A DNA stretch of 34,963 nt. Source: Bacteroidota bacterium. GTDB taxonomy: Bacteria; Bacteroidota; Bacteroidia; Bacteroidales; Paludibacteraceae. The notes beneath the pieces were generated by a model, which did not search any database, was not told where the DNA came from, and saw nothing but the letters and a program-made list of their open reading frames with translations. Location of the stretch: contig JAKIYP010000019.1 of NCBI GenBank assembly GCA_022708505.1, positions 1 to 34,963 on the forward strand. Direction: 5' to 3'. The translations under genes were made by a program, and so were the position numbers. Shown here piece by piece: positions 31,507 through 34,963 of this stretch (its first letter is position 1; each line of letters opens with the position of its first letter).

Positions 31507-33531
31507 ATGAATTCAATTGCAACTTTAAATCGGGCAGCAGATAACATACGCATACTCGCTGCATCCATGGTTGAAAAAGCAAAATCGGGTCACCCCGGTG
31601 GCGCTATGGGAGGAGCAGACTTTATCAATGTGTTATATTCCGAATTTTTGGTATATGATCCTGAGAATCCAACCTGGGCTGGTCGTGACCGGTTTTTTCT
31701 GGACCCGGGACACATGTCACCTATGTTGTACTCAGCATTGGCTTGTACCGGAAAATACAACCTGGATGAGTTAGCACAATTCCGTCAGTGGGGATCTCCG
31801 ACTCCGGGTCATCCTGAGGTAGATGTAAAACGTGGAGTTGAAAACACTTCCGGTCCGCTTGGTCAGGGACATGCCTATGCGGTTGGAGCTGCTATTGCGG
31901 CTAAATTTTTAAAAGCACGTTTCGGAGACGTGATGGGACAAACCATATACGCTTTCATCTCAGACGGAGGTATTCAGGAAGAGATTTCTCAGGGAACAGG
32001 ACGAATTGCCGGTCACCTCGGACTTGACAACCTGGTTATGTTTTATGATTCAAACGACATCCAGCTATCAACTAATACTGATGCAGTTACAAGTGAAGAT
32101 GTCGCGATGAAATACAAAGCCTGGAACTGGCATGTAATCGAAATCGATGGGAATAATGCAGAACAAATCAGAAAAGCCCTGACCGAAGCAAGAGCCGAAA
32201 ACTCGCGTCCAACCCTCATCATTGGCAAGACGATCATGGGTAAAGGAGCAAGGAAAGCTGACGGATCAAGTTATGAGCGCATGTGTGCAACTCATGGCAT
32301 GCCACTCGGAGAAGCCGGTGCATCATTTGAAGAAAGTATCAGGAATCTTGGGGGGAATCCTGAGAATCCATTTGTATTCTTTGAAGAAACCAAAGCCCTA
32401 TATGCAAAACGCGCTGAAGAATTAGCAGTGATTATGGCTGAAAAATATGCAGAAGAAGAAAAATGGGCTAAATCAAATCCTGCTTTAGCCGAGAAATTGG
32501 CCTTGTTCTTCTCCGGTAAAACCAATATAAACTGGGAAGCGATTGCTCAAAAGCCCAATCAGTCGACCAGGGCTGCATCAGCAACAGTGCTTTCCGAATT
32601 GGCAGTACAGGTAGAAAATATGATTGTCGCTTCAGCCGACTTATCCAATTCTGACAAAACAGATGGATTTTTAAAGAAGACTACTGCTTTCACCAAAGGT
32701 GATTTCAGTGGCGCCTTTTTACAGGCAGGAGTTGCAGAGTTAACAATGGCCTGTTTAAGTATCGGGATGAGTTTACATGGAGGAGTGATACCTGCTTGTG
32801 CAACATTCTTCGTATTTTCGGATTATATGAAACCTGCCATACGTATGGCAGCGCTGATGGAACAACCTGTAAAGTTTATCTGGACGCATGATGCATTCAG
32901 GGTAGGAGAAGACGGTCCAACGCACGAACCGGTAGAACAGGAAGCCCAAATCCGTTTAATGGAGAAATTAAAGAACCACAACGGTCAGAATTCAATGCTG
33001 GTACTTCGTCCCGCTGATGTAGAGGAAACGACTGTGGCCTGGAGAATGGCCATAGAAAATACCCATACACCTACCGGTTTAATCCTTTCACGACAAAATA
33101 TCAATGACCTTCCGGCTGTTAACTCACGTAAAGATGAAGCCAAACAAGCTGAAAAAGGAGCTTATGTGGTGAATTGTGATGGCAATCCCGATGTAATACT
33201 TTTAGCTTCCGGATCAGAAGTATCGACTTTGAATGAAGGTGCTGCTTTGTTGCGCGCTGAAGGCATTAAAGTGCGTTTAGTCTCAGTTCCATCTGAAGGT
33301 TTATTCAGGGCTCAACCCGTAGCATATCAGCAAAGCGTGTTACCCTCCGGCATCAGGATATTTGGACTGACGGCCGGTTTACCGGTAAATCTGGAAGGAT
33401 TGGTTGGCGCTAACGGCAAAGTTTTTGGTCTGGAATCGTTCGGGTTCTCTGCCCCCTATAAAGTGCTCGACGAGAAGCTTGGTTTCACGGGTCAAAACGT
33501 ATACAATCAGGTTAAATCCATGCTATCATAA
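31507..33531 (+). CDS. tkt: Transketolase
   Basis: Transketolase moves two-carbon units between sugar phosphates in the pentose phosphate pathway, using thiamine diphosphate. The 674-residue protein has SGHPGGAMGGAD (from 27), DPGHMSPMLYS (from 66) and the TPP-Mg motif ISDGGIQEE (151-159) with the metal ligand in YDSNDIQLS. The middle pyrimidine-binding domain has E411 in GVAELTMAC and HDAFRVGEDGPTHEP (from 461). The C-terminal domain is complete. The gene ends with a good terminator. It follows DUF6048 by only 17 bp without a clear promoter, so it may be read from the upstream run. Confidence 0.97.
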   Translation: MNSIATLNRAADNIRILAASMVEKAKSGHPGGAMGGADFINVLYSEFLVYDPENPTWAGRDRFFLDPGHMSPMLYSALACTGKYNLDELAQFRQWGSPTPGHPEVDVKRGVENTSGPLGQGHAYAVGAAIAAKFLKARFGDVMGQTIYAFISDGGIQEEISQGTGRIAGHLGLDNLVMFYDSNDIQLSTNTDAVTSEDVAMKYKAWNWHVIEIDGNNAEQIRKALTEARAENSRPTLIIGKTIMGKGARKADGSSYERMCATHGMPLGEAGASFEESIRNLGGNPENPFVFFEETKALYAKRAEELAVIMAEKYAEEEKWAKSNPALAEKLALFFSGKTNINWEAIAQKPNQSTRAASATVLSELAVQVENMIVASADLSNSDKTDGFLKKTTAFTKGDFSGAFLQAGVAELTMACLSIGMSLHGGVIPACATFFVFSDYMKPAIRMAALMEQPVKFIWTHDAFRVGEDGPTHEPVEQEAQIRLMEKLKNHNGQNSMLVLRPADVEETTVAWRMAIENTHTPTGLILSRQNINDLPAVNSRKDEAKQAEKGAYVVNCDGNPDVILLASGSEVSTLNEGAALLRAEGIKVRLVSVPSEGLFRAQPVAYQQSVLPSGIRIFGLTAGLPVNLEGLVGANGKVFGLESFGFSAPYKVLDEKLGFTGQNVYNQVKSMLS

Positions 33532-33544
33532 ATTATCTAAAACG

Positions 33545-33583
33545 AAGGGTGAGTTGAAGATTATCAATCTGACGCTCACCCTT
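33545..33583 (+). terminator. tkt terminator, directly ahead of the porin gene
   Basis: The 9-bp arms AAGGGTGAG and CTCACCCTT enclose a 21-nt loop that holds its own AGATT/AATCT stem. TTATTATTTT follows. It ends only 14 bp before the porin ATG, leaving no room for a promoter after it. Confidence 0.75.
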
Positions 33584-33597
33584 TATTATTTTCACAC

Positions 33598-34809
33598 ATG
33601 AGAAAAATATATTTACTAATAATTTTTGTGACAGTAATAAACAGTCTGTCGGCACAAAACACAAAAGCAACTTTAGAACTATACGGTTTTGTAAGAAATG
33701 ATTTCTATTATAATTCGCGACAATGCGAAGAAGGCATTGATGGAGTTTTTCATTTTTACCCTAAACCCATCAGATTAGATAATTCAGGGCAAGATGAAAA
33801 TGCTGTTCCACAAGCCAACATGCTCAGTATTGCTACCCGGATCGGACTCAACATCAAGGGACAACCCATCTTAGGCGCACAATCATCTGCAAAAGTAGAA
33901 GCCGACTTTGCCGGATATGGAGTTGCAAATTATGTTGTCAGGATACGTCATGCGTACATGCAATTAAAATGGGAAGAATCAACACTGCAAATCGGCCAGA
34001 ACTGGCATCCCATGTGGGGATCGGTTATCCCCGTCACGGTTTCTTTGAATGCAGGAATGCCGTTTCAACCCTTCAACAGAAGTCCTCAACTTCGTATTAC
34101 ACATAATCTAAAAGAAAATTTCGCTTTGACCGGAGCTGCTGTTTACCAAATGCAATATACCTCCTCCGGTCCAAAAGGTTTTTCGCCCAATTATTTAAGA
34201 AACTCATTGATACCAGAGCTTTTCGGTGGATTTGAATATAAAGGTGAGCATTGGGTTACCGGAGCCGGAGTTGACATGAAAGTAATCAAACCGGACGATA
34301 AAAATCTTTCTTCAATCGCTGCAATAGCATATTCCCAGTTTACACAAGACAAATTTACTGCAAAAGCGAGGTTAACTGTGGGACAAAACCTAAGTGATCA
34401 ACTACTTGCAAACGGATACGGTAAGACATACAACAGTTCAACAGGAGCATACGGATACACCAACCAGAATATTATATCAAGCTGGGTAAATCTTGTTTAC
34501 GGTAGAAAATGGCAAATCAGTTTATTTGGAGGGTATGCTCAGAATTTAGGTAGCAGCATGCCACTGCATAATGATAACGGACGAATAACCATTTACAGCA
34601 GGGGATTCTACACCGATACCCAGGAAATGATTAGCAGTATGTTCAGGGTCTCACCAACCCTTATTTATAATCTGTCCAATTTCAGTTTTGGGGTTGAATA
34701 TAATCTGACAGGTGTTACATACGGTACGATTCAGACAAATGGCAAAACAACACAAAACTACACAGTTAATAACCATAGGATTATTGGCTCTGTAAGCTAT
34801 TATTTCTAA
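33598..34809 (+). CDS. Outer membrane porin, DcaP-like
   Basis: The 403-residue protein has a signal peptide ending SLSAQ. It then shows regular amphipathic beta strands: ATLELYGFVRNDFYYNSR, LSIATRIGLNIKGQPI, SAKVEADFAGYG, RIRHAYMQLKW and TLQIGQNWHPMWG. It ends in a C-terminal aromatic (HRIIGSVSYYF). The ELYGFVRND opening and IGQNWHPMWG block are typical of DcaP-like trimeric porins found in Bacteroidota and Acinetobacter. The substrate is unknown. It sits alone between two terminators, and its own promoter is not evident. It may depend on read-through of the tkt terminator or on a promoter inside tkt. Confidence 0.8.
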   Translation: MRKIYLLIIFVTVINSLSAQNTKATLELYGFVRNDFYYNSRQCEEGIDGVFHFYPKPIRLDNSGQDENAVPQANMLSIATRIGLNIKGQPILGAQSSAKVEADFAGYGVANYVVRIRHAYMQLKWEESTLQIGQNWHPMWGSVIPVTVSLNAGMPFQPFNRSPQLRITHNLKENFALTGAAVYQMQYTSSGPKGFSPNYLRNSLIPELFGGFEYKGEHWVTGAGVDMKVIKPDDKNLSSIAAIAYSQFTQDKFTAKARLTVGQNLSDQLLANGYGKTYNSSTGAYGYTNQNIISSWVNLVYGRKWQISLFGGYAQNLGSSMPLHNDNGRITIYSRGFYTDTQEMISSMFRVSPTLIYNLSNFSFGVEYNLTGVTYGTIQTNGKTTQNYTVNNHRIIGSVSYYF

Positions 34810-34825
34810 TAAACCCTCTTATTTT

Positions 34826-34849
34826 ATGCCCTGTAGCAATACGGGGCAT
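34826..34849 (+). terminator. Porin terminator
   Basis: A 10-bp stem, ATGCCCTGTA with TACGGGGCAT including one G-U pair, closes on a GCAA tetraloop of the stable GNRA class. T-rich sequence follows. It ends the porin transcript. Confidence 0.8.
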
Positions 34850-34891
34850 TTTCATTTTATATTTTCATCGCCCATACCACTGATTCGGCTT

Positions 34892-34962
34892 ATTTAGTAG
34901 CAGAAGAAAGGTCACTTGACGACCAACTTGCTTTCCTCAACTTGCTTTTCAACTCAGACTTT
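34892..34962 (-). other. Open frame at the right edge, possible 3' end of a gene
   Basis: The minus strand is open from the window edge to a TAA at 34892-34894. It reads the polar, Lys/Ser-rich tail LKSKLRKASWSSSDLSSATK. It would converge on the porin terminator. Only about 23 codons are visible and the family is not recognised. The plus strand is also open here in one frame, so this is a weak call. Confidence 0.25.
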
Positions 34963-34963
34963 C

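Noticed and set aside
1-34963. CRISPR array, prophage, integrative element or toxin-antitoxin pair
   Set aside because: No spaced direct repeats, integrase, phage structural genes or small paired genes of this kind were seen.

Overview
The window looks like chromosomal DNA of a member of the Bacteroidota, probably Bacteroidales or a close relative. Three things point there. Promoters fit the phylum's TTTG-N19/20-TAnnTTTG consensus, and Shine-Dalgarno sequences are mostly absent. The trp genes run trpB-E-G-D-C-F-A. Several families are typical of the phylum: a HU-like/SPOR protein, DUF4199, DUF6452 and DUF6048 proteins, a long rpsP and a PurM-like AIR synthase. No prophage, CRISPR array, integrase or intact insertion sequence is visible.

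Layout. Bases 98-8085 (minus strand) form one tryptophan unit. A well-matched promoter is followed by a 21-codon leader peptide with three consecutive Trp codons, then an attenuator hairpin, then trpB, trpE, trpG, trpD, trpC, trpF and trpA. Next comes a truncated MscS-type channel gene that ends inside a terminator hairpin. Every long gap inside the operon holds a GC-rich palindrome that resembles a REP element. Bases 8104-14029 (minus) carry infB, nusA and rimP (translation and transcription core, with its own promoter and a leader hairpin) and rfbB (dTDP-sugar synthesis). Bases 14156-19019 (plus) carry a HU-like/SPOR protein, rpsP, a MgtC/DUF4010-like membrane protein, a thiamine-binding-like protein, a family 2 glycosyltransferase and a MarC protein. 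Bases 19013-25740 (minus) carry purM, a CBM20-bearing amylomaltase, tRNA-Cys, an ECF sigma/membrane/periplasmic trio and prmC. Bases 25760-34809 (plus) carry ribD, cardiolipin synthase, a run of envelope proteins (DUF4199, polyprenol-phosphate glycosyltransferase, anchored hypothetical, DUF6452 lipoprotein, DUF6048), transketolase and an outer-membrane porin.

Most of the window is housekeeping. The points worth attention are regulatory and structural. The first is a textbook ribosome-stalling attenuator for tryptophan, in which an 8-nt anti-terminator lies on the leader stop codon. The second is the set of palindromes, most with a GTAG-like head, that fill the trp intergenic gaps. The third is a set of 7-bp or 14-bp tandem repeats at gene 3' ends, which supply the last codons and stops of several proteins. 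The fourth is the truncation of the channel gene next to trpA.
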